In this document: in pieces, positions 1 through 8,756 of the stretch | Layout: each line of letters starts with the position of its first letter | How positions within the stretch are numbered: the first letter of the stretch is position 1 | Source: Sinomonas notoginsengisoli | GTDB taxonomy: Bacteria > Actinomycetota > Actinomycetes > Actinomycetales > Micrococcaceae | DNA: 64,000 bases | Assembly (NCBI RefSeq): GCF_021554725.1 | Contig: NZ_JAIZDP010000001.1 | Coordinates: 930,001-994,000, forward strand | Direction of reading: 5' to 3' | Position numbers and translations under genes: made by a program | Notes under the pieces: model-generated | What the model saw: the letters and a program-made list of their open reading frames with translations, nothing else | Databases searched by the model: none | Told to the model about the DNA's origin: nothing

Positions 1-799
1 ACATGCCGCCGCGACGCTCCGTCTCGCCCAACCCCGCGAGGACGCGGGTCACGGCCGCTTCTGGGTCATCGACCACCGAGATGAGCTCCAGATCAGCCTC
101 GGAGATCATGCCCTCGCCCACGAGCGTCGCTCGGATCCAGTCCACGAGCGGGCTCCAGAACGATGACCCGACAAGTACGATCGGAAACTGCGTCACCTTC
201 CCTGTCTGGACGAGCACCATGGCTTCGAAGAGCTCATCGAGCGTTCCGAGCCCTCCGGGGAGGACGATGAAACCGTGCGCGTACTTGACGAACATCGTCT
301 TACGGGCGAAGAAGTACCGGAAGTTGACGCCCAAGTCGACCCACGAGTTGAGGCCGGTCTCGAACGGGAGCTCGATCCCGAGCCCTACCGAGGTGCCCGC
401 GCCCTCGACGGCTCCGCGGTTGGCGGCCTCCATCGAGCCCGGGCCGCCACCGGTGATGACCGCGACGCCGGAGTCGGCGAGGAGGCGGCCGATGGCGGTG
501 GCCGTCTCGTAGTACTCCGTGCCGGGCTTGGTCCTGGCCGAGCCGAAGACGCTCACTGCCGGGCCGAGCTCGGCGAGAGCGCCGAATCCCTCGACGAACT
601 CGCTCTGGATGCGCATCACGCGCCACGGATCTGTGTGGACGAACCGGCCGGCTCCCTTCGTGTCGAGAAGGTGCTGGTCCGCCGTGCCCTGCTGCGTCTG
701 GCGGCGGCGCAGCTCGATCGGCCCCTTGCGGCGCCATGGAACGTGGGATGCGCTGCGCGAGGTGGTGGGCTCATCGCCCTGCTGCGATTCGGTGCTCAT
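1..799 (-). CDS. LOG-family (TIGR00730) Rossmann-fold protein, partial at C-terminus
   Basis: This gene starts at ATG 799 and runs off the left edge, so only about 266 N-terminal residues are visible. The translation carries [11 protein letters not shown] (about residues 114-124) and [13 protein letters not shown] (about 181-193), the nucleotide-binding and catalytic motifs of the LOG/lysine-decarboxylase-like family. Members cleave ribose 5-phosphate from nucleoside monophosphates, including cytokinin nucleotides. The first 60 or so residues are polar and rich in Gln and Arg, an extension common in actinobacterial members. A TAGCCT box lies 6 bases before the ATG, suggesting a leaderless transcript divergent from gluA. 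Family assignment is firm. The true substrate cannot be told from sequence. Confidence 0.9.
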   Translation of the reverse strand, partial: MSTESQQGDEPTTSRSASHVPWRRKGPIELRRRQTQQGTADQHLLDTKGAGRFVHTDPWRVMRIQSEFVEGFGALAELGPAVSVFGSARTKPGTEYYETATAIGRLLADSGVAVITGGGPGSMEAANRGAVEGAGTSVGLGIELPFETGLNSWVDLGVNFRYFFARKTMFVKYAHGFIVLPGGLGTLDELFEAMVLVQTGKVTQFPIVLVGSSFWSPLVDWIRATLVGEGMISEADLELISVVDDPEAAVTRVLAGLGETERRGGM

Positions 800-889
800 G
801 GACCAAGGCTAGTCTCGCTTCAATCACGATTCCCCGCGTATACCGGCGCCATCCGAGCCCCGGCGGCCAATCTCCGTTACATTTTCCCT

Positions 890-1645
890 ATGACTACTGA
901 CACATCGGCGAGCACCCTCGTCTCTGTCAAGGGCGTGAACAAGCACTACGGCCAGCTCCATGTCCTCCAGAACATCAACCTTGAAGTGAGCAAAGGCGAG
1001 GTCGTGGTGGTCATCGGCCCATCGGGCTCTGGCAAGTCGACCCTATGCCGGGCGATCAACCGACTCGAGACCATCGAGGACGGCGAGATCTTCATCGACG
1101 GGAAGAAGCTTCCCGACGAGGGCAAGGAGCTCGCAAGGCTCCGGGCCGACGTCGGCATGGTCTTCCAGTCGTTCAACCTGTTTGCGCACAAGACCATCCT
1201 CGAGAACATCACCCTGGGACCGATGAAGGTCAAGGGAATGGACAAGGCCGCGGCCGAGAAGGAGGCAATGGCGCTCCTCGAGCGGGTCGGCGTGGGGCAT
1301 CAGGCTCCCAAGTTGCCGGCGCAGCTCTCGGGCGGCCAGCAGCAGCGCGTCGCGATTGCGCGTGCGCTCGCGATGAAGCCCAAGGTCATGCTCTTCGACG
1401 AGCCGACCTCTGCCTTGGACCCGGAGATGATCAACGAAGTCCTCGACGTCATGGTCCAGCTGGCCAAGGAGGGCATGACCATGATCGTGGTGACCCACGA
1501 GATGGGGTTCGCCCGCAAGGCCGCGGACCGCGTCGTGTTCATGGCGGACGGCCAGATCGTCGAGCAGGCCAAACCTGAGGACTTCTTCACCAATCCGCAG
1601 AGCAGCCGCGCCAAGGACTTCCTCTCGAAGCTGCTTACCCACTGA
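890..1645 (+). CDS. gluA: Glutamate/polar amino acid ABC transporter ATPase
   Basis: This is the cytoplasmic ATPase of a polar amino acid importer, 251 aa. Walker [10 protein letters not shown] is at residues 43-51, the signature LSGGQQQR near 146, Walker B VMLFDEP near 166 and the switch histidine in VTHE near 203. The order ATPase, binding protein, permease, permease matches gluABCD of Corynebacterium, hence the name; glutamine, aspartate or another polar amino acid is also possible. The reading frame is open far upstream (from 275), but the ATG at 890 precedes the conserved start of the domain. It has a TACATT box 6 bases before it (878-883), so translation probably starts at the 5' end of the mRNA. 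Confidence 0.93.
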   Translation: MTTDTSASTLVSVKGVNKHYGQLHVLQNINLEVSKGEVVVVIGPSGSGKSTLCRAINRLETIEDGEIFIDGKKLPDEGKELARLRADVGMVFQSFNLFAHKTILENITLGPMKVKGMDKAAAEKEAMALLERVGVGHQAPKLPAQLSGGQQQRVAIARALAMKPKVMLFDEPTSALDPEMINEVLDVMVQLAKEGMTMIVVTHEMGFARKAADRVVFMADGQIVEQAKPEDFFTNPQSSRAKDFLSKLLTH

Positions 1646-1706
1646 CTTCCCCAGCCCGCTCGCACTTGGGCCCACCGGTGGCCCGTGAAGAAAGGAATCG
1701 TTCCCC

Positions 1707-2603
1707 ATGGCACTCTTCCGCACCAAGAAGGCCGTGCTGACCGCCGCCACCGCGGTGATGGCACTGGCCCTGTCCGCCTGTGGCGGCTCAAGCGGAGGCG
1801 GCGGCGGCTCATCCGCGTCGGCTGCCCCCTACCAGGTCGCCACCAACGTCTCGCTGACGGGCAGCCCCACGTTCGACAAGATCAAGTCGGCAGGCAAGGT
1901 CACCATCGGCGTCAAGCAGGACCAGCCCGGACTCGGCTTCAAGGACGCGGCCACCGGCGAGTACAGCGGCTTCGACATCGAGATCGCCAAGTGGATGGCC
2001 GCCTCGCTCGGCTACGGCGCGGACAAGATCGATTACAAGGCAATCCCGTCCGCCAACCGGGAGTCCGCCATCCAGAACGGCGACGTCAACTTCTACATCG
2101 GCACCTACTCCATCACGGACAAGCGCAAGCAGCTCGTCGACTTCGCGGGGCCGTACTTCGTCACGGGGCAGGGCCTGCTCGTGAAGAAGAGCAACACAGC
2201 GATCAACAGCGAGAAGGACCTGGCCGGCAAGACGGTCTGCTCCGCCACCGGTTCGACGCCGATCCAGAACATCAAGGCGAACTTCCCCCAGACGAAGACA
2301 ACCGAGTTCGACACGTACTCGCAGTGCGTCGAAGCCCTCAAGAACGGGCAGGCCGACGCCGTCACCACCGACCAGGCCATCCTCCTCGGATATGCCGCCC
2401 AGGAGCCGGACGCCCTGAAGGTGGTCGGCCAGCCGTTCACCACGGAGAAGTACGGCATCGGCGTTCCCAAGGGTGACACGGCCCTGCGCAAGTTCTTCAA
2501 TGACAAGCTGACCAGCGGCAAGGACACGTGGCAGAAGATCTACGACTCGACGCTCGGCAAGTCCGGCACGAAGGTCGAGCAGCCCGCCGTCGACAACTAC
2601 TGA
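1707..2603 (+). CDS. gluB: Amino acid ABC transporter substrate-binding lipoprotein
   Basis: This 298-aa extracytoplasmic solute-binding protein belongs to SBP family 3. An N-terminal signal peptide ends in the lipobox LSACG, with the lipidated Cys at residue 25, followed by a Gly/Ser-rich linker. The body shows the family hallmarks GVKQDQPGLGF, GEYSGFDIEIAKWMA and DFAGPYFVTGQGLLV. It delivers ligand to the GluC/GluD permease pair. A ribosome binding site (gaaagga) lies about 11 bases before ATG 1707, 61 bases after gluA. The following hairpin at 2608-2646 may end most transcripts after this gene, giving the binding protein in excess over the permeases. Glutamate is inferred from operon order. 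Confidence 0.92.
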   Translation: MALFRTKKAVLTAATAVMALALSACGGSSGGGGGSSASAAPYQVATNVSLTGSPTFDKIKSAGKVTIGVKQDQPGLGFKDAATGEYSGFDIEIAKWMAASLGYGADKIDYKAIPSANRESAIQNGDVNFYIGTYSITDKRKQLVDFAGPYFVTGQGLLVKKSNTAINSEKDLAGKTVCSATGSTPIQNIKANFPQTKTTEFDTYSQCVEALKNGQADAVTTDQAILLGYAAQEPDALKVVGQPFTTEKYGIGVPKGDTALRKFFNDKLTSGKDTWQKIYDSTLGKSGTKVEQPAVDNY

Positions 2604-2607
2604 CAGG

Positions 2608-2646
2608 CAGCGGTGGGCGGGGCGTTCCGCGTCCCGCCCGCTGCTG
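2608..2646 (+). terminator. Intercistronic hairpin between gluB and gluC
   Basis: Left arm 2608-2623 and right arm 2631-2646 are GC-rich and nearly complementary (cagcggtgggcggg against cccgcccgctgctg), with a short TTCCGC-type loop and a following TTTC. It sits directly after the gluB stop and about 25 bases before the gluC start. It looks like a partial terminator or mRNA-stabilising structure rather than an operon end. Confidence 0.6.
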
Positions 2647-2671
2647 TTTCGGCTAGAAAGCGAAGGCTGCC

Positions 2672-3319
2672 GTGAACACCCTCTTCGACAATCTCGACCT
2701 CTTCACCACCGGATTCAAGAACACCATCATCCTGTTCGTCGTATCCGGGATCCTCGCCCTCATCCTGGGCACCATCGTCGGCGCGATGCGGGTCTCGCCC
2801 GTTCCCGCGCTGAGGGCCTTCGGGACGCTCTACGTGAACGTCGTCCGCAACACACCGCTGACACTCGTGCTGTTCTTCTTCGCCCTCGGCTACCCAAAGC
2901 TGGACCTTCCCGAGATTGACTTCATGACCGCCGCGACCATCGGGCTGAGCCTCTACACCGCGACCTATGTGGCCGAGGTGCTCCGCTCGGGCATCAACAC
3001 GGTGCCGGTCGGCCAGGCCGAGGCCGCCCGGGCGATCGGCCTTCCCTTCACGCAGACGCTTACCCTCGTGGTTCTTCCCCAGGCGTTCCGCTCCGTGCTG
3101 CCGCCGCTCTTCAGCGTCCTGATCGCGCTGCTGAAGAACACCACGGTCGCAGCAGGCTTCTCCGTCTTTGAAGCCGGTGCGATCCGCGCCAACCTCTCTG
3201 AGCGCGGGTACCCCCAGATGGAGGGACTGCTCTGGGTGGCCCTGTTCTTTGTGATCCTCGTCCTGATCCTCGCTCAGCTCCAGCGCTACTTCGAGAAGAA
3301 GTGGAAGGTGGCCCGATGA
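2672..3319 (+). CDS. gluC: Glutamate/polar amino acid ABC transporter permease
   Basis: This 215-aa inner-membrane permease belongs to the HisM/ArtQ type. It starts with GTG at 2672. Five hydrophobic segments are visible, beginning with residues 15-37. The EAA loop that contacts the ATPase is VGQAEAARAIGLPFTQTL (about residues 112-129). Its stop overlaps the gluD ATG by four bases (ATGA at 3316-3319), so the two permeases are translationally coupled and probably form a heterodimer. Family and role are clear. The ligand is inferred from context. Confidence 0.92.
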   Translation: MNTLFDNLDLFTTGFKNTIILFVVSGILALILGTIVGAMRVSPVPALRAFGTLYVNVVRNTPLTLVLFFFALGYPKLDLPEIDFMTAATIGLSLYTATYVAEVLRSGINTVPVGQAEAARAIGLPFTQTLTLVVLPQAFRSVLPPLFSVLIALLKNTTVAAGFSVFEAGAIRANLSERGYPQMEGLLWVALFFVILVLILAQLQRYFEKKWKVAR

Positions 3320-4188
3320 CCTCCGTCCTCTACGACGCCCCGGGCCGGAAGGCCCGCTCCCGGCACCTCATCCTGGGGGTTCTCGGCACTCTGGTGATCC
3401 TGGCAATCATCGGGTTCATCATCTGGCGCTTCGCCGAGTCGGGCCAGTTCAGCGAGGCCAAATGGAAGATCTTCACGTTCCCGCTCGTCCAGCAGACGAT
3501 CCTCCAGGCGGCCGGGGCCACCCTGTCGGCCTTCGCCGTCGCCGCCGTCGGCAGTCTCATCCTCGGCATTGTCCTCGCCATCGGCAGGCTCTCCGAGCGC
3601 CCGTGGGTCTCGCGCCCGTTCCACTGGTTCACTGAGCTCTTCAGGGCCATCCCGGTGCTGATCCTCATGATGATGATCTACTACGGGCTTCCCCCCCTGT
3701 TCCACGTCAGCTGGCCGCCATTCGTGGCCGTGGTCGTGGCGCTCATCCTGTACAACGGCTCAGTGCTCGCCGAGGTCTTCCGTGCCGGCATCGAGGCCCT
3801 TCCGAAGGGCCAGAGCGAGGCTGGCTACGCGATCGGCCTGCGCAAGTCCCAGGTGATGCAGAGCATCCTGCTTCCCCAGGCAGTCCGTTCGATGCTGCCG
3901 GTGATCATCTCCCAGCTTGTCGTAACCCTGAAGGACACCGCGCTGGGCTTCATCGTCACCTATAACGAGATCCTCTTCCAAGCGAAGTACTTCGGCTCAC
4001 AGGCCCAGTACGGCTCGCCCATCGTGCCCGCCGCGATCGTCGCGGGCGTGCTCTACGTGGGCATGTGCCTCATCCTCTCGGGAATCGCCAAGTTCGCCGA
4101 GAGCCGCCTGCGCAAGAGTCAGCGCGTCTCCGGCAGGAAGGGTGGCGGCGCCATGGCGGCCGCCCAGGAGGCCGCGGTGAAGGTCTGA
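3316..4188 (+). CDS. gluD: Glutamate/polar amino acid ABC transporter permease
   Basis: This 290-aa second permease of the importer starts at ATG 3316, overlapping the gluC stop. An upstream in-frame GTG at 3301 would add five residues, but the ATGA overlap is the better choice. It is longer than GluC through an N-terminal membrane segment (about residues 20-45) and a charged C-terminal tail with many Ala and Lys. The EAA motif reads GQSEAGYAIGLRKSQVM. The gene ends 11 bases before the convergent dapE stop, with no strong terminator between them. Confidence 0.91.
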   Translation: MTSVLYDAPGRKARSRHLILGVLGTLVILAIIGFIIWRFAESGQFSEAKWKIFTFPLVQQTILQAAGATLSAFAVAAVGSLILGIVLAIGRLSERPWVSRPFHWFTELFRAIPVLILMMMIYYGLPPLFHVSWPPFVAVVVALILYNGSVLAEVFRAGIEALPKGQSEAGYAIGLRKSQVMQSILLPQAVRSMLPVIISQLVVTLKDTALGFIVTYNEILFQAKYFGSQAQYGSPIVPAAIVAGVLYVGMCLILSGIAKFAESRLRKSQRVSGRKGGGAMAAAQEAAVKV

Positions 4189-4199
4189 CGCGCAGCGGC

Positions 4200-5366
4200 C
4201 TAGGCTGTCAGCCAGGCCTCGAGCGAGGCCAGGCATGCGCGGATATCGGGCCCGGAGACCCGCTCGTCGTCCTTGTGGGCGAGGAGCGGGTCCCCGGGCC
4301 CGAAGTTCACCGCCGGTACGCCAAGCTCCGAGAGCCGTGCCACATCGGTCCACCCGTACTTGGGCAGCGGCTCACGCGCCACCACCTCGACGAACGCTGC
4401 AGCTGCAGGATGGGTCAGGCCCGGCCGCGCACCGGACGCGCCGTCCGTGCGCACCACGTCGAACCCGTCTAGGAGCGCGCGGACGTGCGCCTCGGCCTCG
4501 TCGATGCTCTTGTCCGGGGCGAAGCGGTAGTTGATGGTCACCGTGCAGCGATCAGGGATCACGTTGCCCGCGGTGCCGCCCGCGATGCCCACAGCGTTCA
4601 GGCTCTCCCGGTAGTCCAAGCCGTCAACAGCGACCGTCGCCGGCTCGTACGCCGCGAGGCGCTCGAGGATGGGCGCGGAGGCGTGGATCGCGTTCTTCCC
4701 CATCCACGCGCGCGCCGAGTGCGCTGCTTCCCCGAGCACCGTCGCCTCCACGCGGAGCGTCCCGTTGCACCCCCCCTCCACCGTGCCGTTGGTGGGCTCG
4801 AGCAGGATCGCGAAATCCCCCACCAGCAGGTCCGGGTGGTTCGCAGCCAGCCGGCCGAGCCCGCTCTTGGACGCCTCAACCTCCTCGTGGTCGTAGAAGA
4901 CGAAGGTGACGTCACGTCCCGTGGAGGTGCGCGCGGAGTGGGTGGCGCCGTCGTGCGCGGAGCTGCGGGACGGGAAGAGGCGGGCAGCGAGTGCGAGCTG
5001 CACCGCGACGCCACCCTTCATGTCGGTCGCGCCGCGGCCCCAGAGGACGCCTTCTCCCGGCGCCCCCTCCCACGACGACGGGACCGTTCCCCGGGCGCCC
5101 TCCACGGCAGGCAGCGGAACCGTGTCAATGTGCCCGGCGAGGATCACTCGCTCGGCGCATCCCAGCGCGGAGCGGGCAACGATCGCATCGCCGTCGCGCG
5201 TCACGTCCAGCGAGGTCTGAGAACGCAGTGCCGCCTCGATCGCGTCGGCGATCGCGGTCTCCCCGCCCGAGACGCTCTCGATATCGATCAATGCGGCGGC
5301 CAGGAGGGCGACATCCTGGGCCAGATCGAGGAACGCTGCGGGCGAAGGCGATGCGGCGGAAGTCAC
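4200..5366 (-). CDS. dapE: Succinyl-diaminopimelate desuccinylase
   Basis: This 388-aa M20-family metallopeptidase should hydrolyse N-succinyl-LL-diaminopimelate to LL-diaminopimelate and succinate in lysine and peptidoglycan synthesis. Metal-site motifs are GHIDTVP (His 79, Asp 81), [10 protein letters not shown] (Asp 115) and FYDHEEVE (catalytic Glu 161). Its start is GTG at 5366, the first codon ahead of the conserved domain. A TATGCT box lies 6 bases before it, so the mRNA is probably leaderless. The frame stays open to 6512, but that extension is antisense to dapD and is not part of the gene. The divergent neighbour is dapD, the enzyme two steps earlier, which supports DapE over other M20 deacylases. 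Confidence 0.92.
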   Translation of the reverse strand: MTSAASPSPAAFLDLAQDVALLAAALIDIESVSGGETAIADAIEAALRSQTSLDVTRDGDAIVARSALGCAERVILAGHIDTVPLPAVEGARGTVPSSWEGAPGEGVLWGRGATDMKGGVAVQLALAARLFPSRSSAHDGATHSARTSTGRDVTFVFYDHEEVEASKSGLGRLAANHPDLLVGDFAILLEPTNGTVEGGCNGTLRVEATVLGEAAHSARAWMGKNAIHASAPILERLAAYEPATVAVDGLDYRESLNAVGIAGGTAGNVIPDRCTVTINYRFAPDKSIDEAEAHVRALLDGFDVVRTDGASGARPGLTHPAAAAFVEVVAREPLPKYGWTDVARLSELGVPAVNFGPGDPLLAHKDDERVSGPDIRACLASLEAWLTA

Positions 5367-5435
5367 CCGCCCAGCATAGTTGGAGGGGCCCCTCGTGTGG
5401 CGGGAGCACCCGCGCCCGCCGATAGACTGGGCACC

Positions 5436-6446
5436 ATGACTGAAACCCCTGCCGCATCCCGTGCTGCCCACGGCTTCGGGCTCGCCACGATCCACGTAGC
5501 CGAAGGCGCCGGCGAGGCCACGGTCCTCGATGTCTGGTTCCCGGCCCCGGCCCTCGGCGAGGCAGCCGAGCACCTTTCCGACGACTCCGTGGTGGACTCT
5601 GCCCCCGCTGATCTTGTGGCCGCCGCAGAGAACGGCGACGACGCCGACCGGGGCACGCAGACCAAGGTCGTCTTCGTCCAGATCGACCTCGACAAGGCAC
5701 CTGCGGACACCGCGGACGCCTACCTGCGCCTGCACCTGCTCTCCCACCGGCTGGTGGCACCCAACACCGTCAACCTCGACGGCGTGTTCGGAAAGCTTCC
5801 CAACGTGGTGTGGACCAACTTCGGCCCCTGCCACCCGGCCGGCTTCGAGATCACCCGGGCCAAGCTTCGCCGCCGCGGCCCGGTGACGGTCTACGGAGTC
5901 GACAAGTTCCCGCGCATGGTCGACTACGTTGTGCCCGCCGGCGTCCGCATCGCCGACGCCGACCGCGTGCGCCTCGGCGCCCACCTCGCCGAGGGCACCA
6001 CCGTGATGCACGAAGGCTTCGTGAACTACAACGCTGGCACGCTCGGTGCGTCCATGGTCGAGGGGCGCATCTCGGCTGGCGTCGTGGTCGGGGACGGGAC
6101 CGACGTGGGCGGCGGCGCTTCTATCATGGGCACCCTCTCCGGCGGCGGCAAGGAGCGCATCGCCCTCGGCGAGCGCGTCCTCCTTGGCGCCAACTCGGGC
6201 GTGGGCATCTCGATCGGAGACGATTCCGTGGTCGAGGCCGGCCTCTACGTCACCGCTGGCACCCGAGTGCGGATCAGCGGGTTCAAGGACGCGTTCGGTG
6301 AGAACGCCGAGAAGGTCGTCAAGGCCATCGAGCTTTCGGGGCAGCCCAACCTCCTGTTCCGCCGCAACTCCACCAACGGGCAAGTCGAAGCGCTTCCCCG
6401 CAGTGGCCAGTCGGTCGAGCTGAGCGAGGCGCTGCACGCCAACTGA
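5436..6446 (+). CDS. dapD: 2,3,4,5-tetrahydropyridine-2,6-dicarboxylate N-succinyltransferase
   Basis: This 336-aa enzyme transfers succinate from succinyl-CoA to tetrahydrodipicolinate, committing carbon to the succinylase branch of lysine synthesis. The C-terminal half shows the left-handed beta-helix hexapeptide pattern (for example [17 protein letters not shown] and [16 protein letters not shown]). The N-terminal half is of the long actinobacterial type. Trimeric cytoplasmic enzyme is expected from the family. The ATG at 5436 follows a TAGACT box at 5423-5428 by 7 bases, suggesting a leaderless transcript. Divergent from dapE with 69 bases between starts. Confidence 0.95.
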   Translation: MTETPAASRAAHGFGLATIHVAEGAGEATVLDVWFPAPALGEAAEHLSDDSVVDSAPADLVAAAENGDDADRGTQTKVVFVQIDLDKAPADTADAYLRLHLLSHRLVAPNTVNLDGVFGKLPNVVWTNFGPCHPAGFEITRAKLRRRGPVTVYGVDKFPRMVDYVVPAGVRIADADRVRLGAHLAEGTTVMHEGFVNYNAGTLGASMVEGRISAGVVVGDGTDVGGGASIMGTLSGGGKERIALGERVLLGANSGVGISIGDDSVVEAGLYVTAGTRVRISGFKDAFGENAEKVVKAIELSGQPNLLFRRNSTNGQVEALPRSGQSVELSEALHAN

Positions 6447-6453
6447 CGCGAGA

Positions 6454-6497
6454 GCACGACGGCGGGTGCACGCCCAGGTGCGCCCCCGTCGTCGTGC
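6454..6497 (+). terminator. Hairpin downstream of dapD
   Basis: Arms starting GCACGACGGCGGG and ending CCCCCGTCGTCGTGC form an imperfect GC-rich stem right after the dapD stop. Similar ACGACG-containing arms occur in the terminators at 9781-9831 and 24776-24824. Confidence 0.6.
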
Positions 6498-6548
6498 GTG
6501 TAGTCCCCTCACTGCCGAACACTCCCCCTGAGTCCAAGGAGCACCCGG

Positions 6549-7397
6549 ATGGCCCTGGCCCGCAGAGTACGGCGCGCCCTCACCGTCCTCGTTGCCCTCG
6601 CCCTCGCCGGGGTCGGGGTGTACATCGCGGCGCTCGTGCTCAACCGAAATGAAGCTCCTATCGTCGAGGGCTGCACCGCGCCGCTCGGGAACGACAAGCA
6701 GTCCCTCGCCACCGATCAGACCGCGAACGCCTCGCTCATCGCCGCGATAGCGGTGCAGCGCCGCCTGCCACCGCGCGCGGCAACGATCGCGCTGGCCACG
6801 TCCATGCAGGAGTCGAAGCTCCGCAACCTGAGCTACGGCGACTCGGCTGGCCCCGACTCACGAGGCCTCTTCCAGCAGCGGCCGTCGCAGGGCTGGGGCA
6901 CGGAGGCCCAGATCATGGACCCGGTCTACGCGACGAACGCGTTCTACGACGTGCTCATCAAGATCGAGGGCTACGAGGGCCTGCCCATCACGGACGCCGC
7001 GCAGAAGGTCCAGCGCTCGGGCTTCCCGAGGGCGTATGCCCAGCAGGAGGACACGGGGCGCGCGTTCGCGTCCGCCCTGACCGGGCAGTCCCAGGCGGCG
7101 CTCACGTGCACGCTCCGCAAGCCGGACTCGGCGGGTAATCCCGCCGCGGTCAAGTCCCAGCTCACCAGCGCCTACGGGGTCATGCAGGCCACCGCGGCGG
7201 GCAAGACGGTCGCGGTCGCGGCGAACGGCGCCCAAGGCTGGTCTGTTGCCCAATGGGCCGTCGCGAATGCCAAGCAGCTGGCGATCACCAAGGTGGACTT
7301 CGCGGGCCATTCGTGGCTGCGCGACGGCAACAAGGGGTGGACGGAGTCCGCAGCCCCAGACGACGTCGTGACCATTACGGTCGCCGAGACCCCCTGA
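6549..7397 (+). CDS. Membrane-anchored protein with lysozyme/transglycosylase-like fold (function unproven)
   Basis: This 282-aa protein has an Arg-rich N-terminus and one membrane segment (about residues 10-32), with the rest outside the cell. The central part contains ATSMQESKLRNL, GDSAGPDSRGLFQQRPSQGWG and a following NAFYDVL. The arrangement of a QES glutamate followed by a GLFQ stretch resembles lytic transglycosylases and resuscitation-promoting-factor folds that cut peptidoglycan. Homologous actinobacterial proteins have often been labelled 'heavy metal transporter'; I see nothing in the sequence to support that. The C-terminal third is unlike known domains. It lies downstream of dapD after a terminator and stops 12 bases before a convergent gene. 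Confidence 0.55.
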   Translation: MALARRVRRALTVLVALALAGVGVYIAALVLNRNEAPIVEGCTAPLGNDKQSLATDQTANASLIAAIAVQRRLPPRAATIALATSMQESKLRNLSYGDSAGPDSRGLFQQRPSQGWGTEAQIMDPVYATNAFYDVLIKIEGYEGLPITDAAQKVQRSGFPRAYAQQEDTGRAFASALTGQSQAALTCTLRKPDSAGNPAAVKSQLTSAYGVMQATAAGKTVAVAANGAQGWSVAQWAVANAKQLAITKVDFAGHSWLRDGNKGWTESAAPDDVVTITVAETP

Positions 7398-7409
7398 CCC
7401 AGCGAGCGG

Positions 7410-8021
7410 TCACATCAAAAGCTCAACCACCGGCTTGAGATAGCTCCTGAACGCCTCTGGATCCTCCAGGAGGTGCTGGCTCATGATCACCTTGTCCGTG
7501 TTGACCAGCCACGCCCGGTCCTCGCTGAGCGGGAGTTCGATGATCGTGAGGTTGAAGTCGCGGGCGGCGGTGCCGGCCTCGAGCTGGCGCTCCTCGACAA
7601 TCTCACGGAGCACGTCCGTGGCGCCGTTGGACGCGCGTTCCCTTTCGAGCCGCTCGTACTCGGCGCGGCGCTCTCTGGCCCAGGCGAGGGCGGACCCGAA
7701 GTGGGCCTGGAGCGAGCGCTGCAGGGCCGGCGCTTCCCCGAACGCCGTGAAGTTCGGCGGCTCGAGTGCGGGACTCATCTCCGGGTGGTTCTCGATCAGA
7801 TGCTGCCACCAGACCTCCCACTCACGGCGGAGCGCGGGAATGCCCCCCACGTGCTGGGTGAGCTGGTGCTGGTCTGTCTCGCGGATCCTGGGCTCGGCGG
7901 GCGCGACAGGCGGCATCCCCGCACCGTTGAGGCCTGCGTAGTCCTTCAGGTAGAGCGCGAGGAGCATGGGGCCGGACGTGTCCATGGTGACCCGCCAGCC
8001 GGGTCCGCCAGTATGGTGCAT
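7410..8021 (-). CDS. Hypothetical protein, TetR-linked
   Basis: I do not recognise this 203-aa protein. It is soluble, acidic, Glu/Arg-rich and predicted helical, with no signal peptide or membrane segment. Distinctive stretches are LRREWEVWWQHLIENHPE and ARERRAEYERLERER. The start ATG 8021 has AAGGAAG about 11 bases upstream. An alternative ATG at 7985 would drop 12 residues. It lies 54 bases downstream of the TetR-family gene on the same strand and may be co-transcribed with it, making it a possible target or partner of that regulator. Convergent with the gene ending at 7397. Confidence 0.7.
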   Translation of the reverse strand: MHHTGGPGWRVTMDTSGPMLLALYLKDYAGLNGAGMPPVAPAEPRIRETDQHQLTQHVGGIPALRREWEVWWQHLIENHPEMSPALEPPNFTAFGEAPALQRSLQAHFGSALAWARERRAEYERLERERASNGATDVLREIVEERQLEAGTAARDFNLTIIELPLSEDRAWLVNTDKVIMSQHLLEDPEAFRSYLKPVVELLM

Positions 8022-8075
8022 CAGTCGATTCGCTTCCTTGCCGGTCTTCTCCCAGTGTATTCCCGCGCAGGGACT

Positions 8076-8684
8076 TCAGTGCGGGCCGGCCGCGATGCCC
8101 GCGACCTGTGTGCGGACCACGTCCAGGCACAGCTGTGCGTCAAGCCACCGGCCCTGGAGCAGCGCATGCAGCCCGAGTCCCTCGATCGTAGCCAGAAGGC
8201 GCTCGGCCTCGCGCACCAGCACGTCGCTGCCGAGCCCCGGCCGGAGCGCCATGAGCGACCGCCCGACGACGGCAGCCACTGCGCGGTGGCTGCGCTCGGC
8301 CGTAGCCACCAGTTCCGGTCGGGTGCGCGCCGCGAGCTTGAACTCGGCCCAGACGCACAGGTCCACGGCGCGCTCCTCGTCGAGGGGAAGGAGCTGGCAC
8401 AGCTGTGCGACCACCTCGTCCTCGCCGACGCCCAGAGGGGCGCCGCTCGGCTCGGGCACCGCCGAGGCCAGCCGGGCCAGAACGGCATCCACCACGGATT
8501 CGAAGGCGTGGACGAGCAGTGCGCCCGAGGTGGCGAAGTAGTGCCTCACCGACCCGACCACGAGGTCCGCCTCGGCGGCCACCTCGCGCAGGGAGACGCG
8601 GCCAAGGCCATCTGCGACAACAATCCGCTTGACGGCCTCGACGACCTCCTGGCGGCGCTCAGCCGGATCCACGTTTCTGGGCAC
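8076..8684 (-). CDS. TetR-family transcriptional regulator
   Basis: This 202-aa one-component repressor has its helix-turn-helix in the first 50 residues (VSLREVAAEADLVVGSVRHYF, with SVRHYF as the recognition-helix end typical of TetR). The C-terminal ligand domain is helical and not assignable to an inducer. The start is GTG 8684. A TAAATA box is 5 bases upstream, so a leaderless message is likely. A 12-base dyad, GCACACTTGTGC at 8697-8708, lies in the 72-base gap to the divergent galE and is a good candidate operator. Downstream on the same strand is an unknown gene (7410-8021). Confidence 0.9.
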   Translation of the reverse strand: MPRNVDPAERRQEVVEAVKRIVVADGLGRVSLREVAAEADLVVGSVRHYFATSGALLVHAFESVVDAVLARLASAVPEPSGAPLGVGEDEVVAQLCQLLPLDEERAVDLCVWAEFKLAARTRPELVATAERSHRAVAAVVGRSLMALRPGLGSDVLVREAERLLATIEGLGLHALLQGRWLDAQLCLDVVRTQVAGIAAGPH

Positions 8685-8696
8685 CCTCTCTATTTA

Positions 8697-8708
8697 GCAC
8701 ACTTGTGC
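8697..8708. promoter_or_regulatory. Candidate TetR operator between tetR-type gene and galE
   Basis: GCACA-CT-TGTGC is a perfect dyad overlapping the presumed promoter of the TetR-family gene and about 50 bases before the galE start. This suggests autoregulation and possibly control of galE. No binding data exist. Confidence 0.45.
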
Positions 8709-8756
8709 CCTTTGGACGGAACGTACTGCAGGACAGCCCTCGATAGGATGGAGCCC

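Noticed and set aside
4200-6512. 770-codon open frame on the minus strand spanning dapE and all of dapD
   Set aside because: Only 4200-5366 encodes DapE; the upstream part is antisense to dapD, which has strong family motifs on the plus strand.
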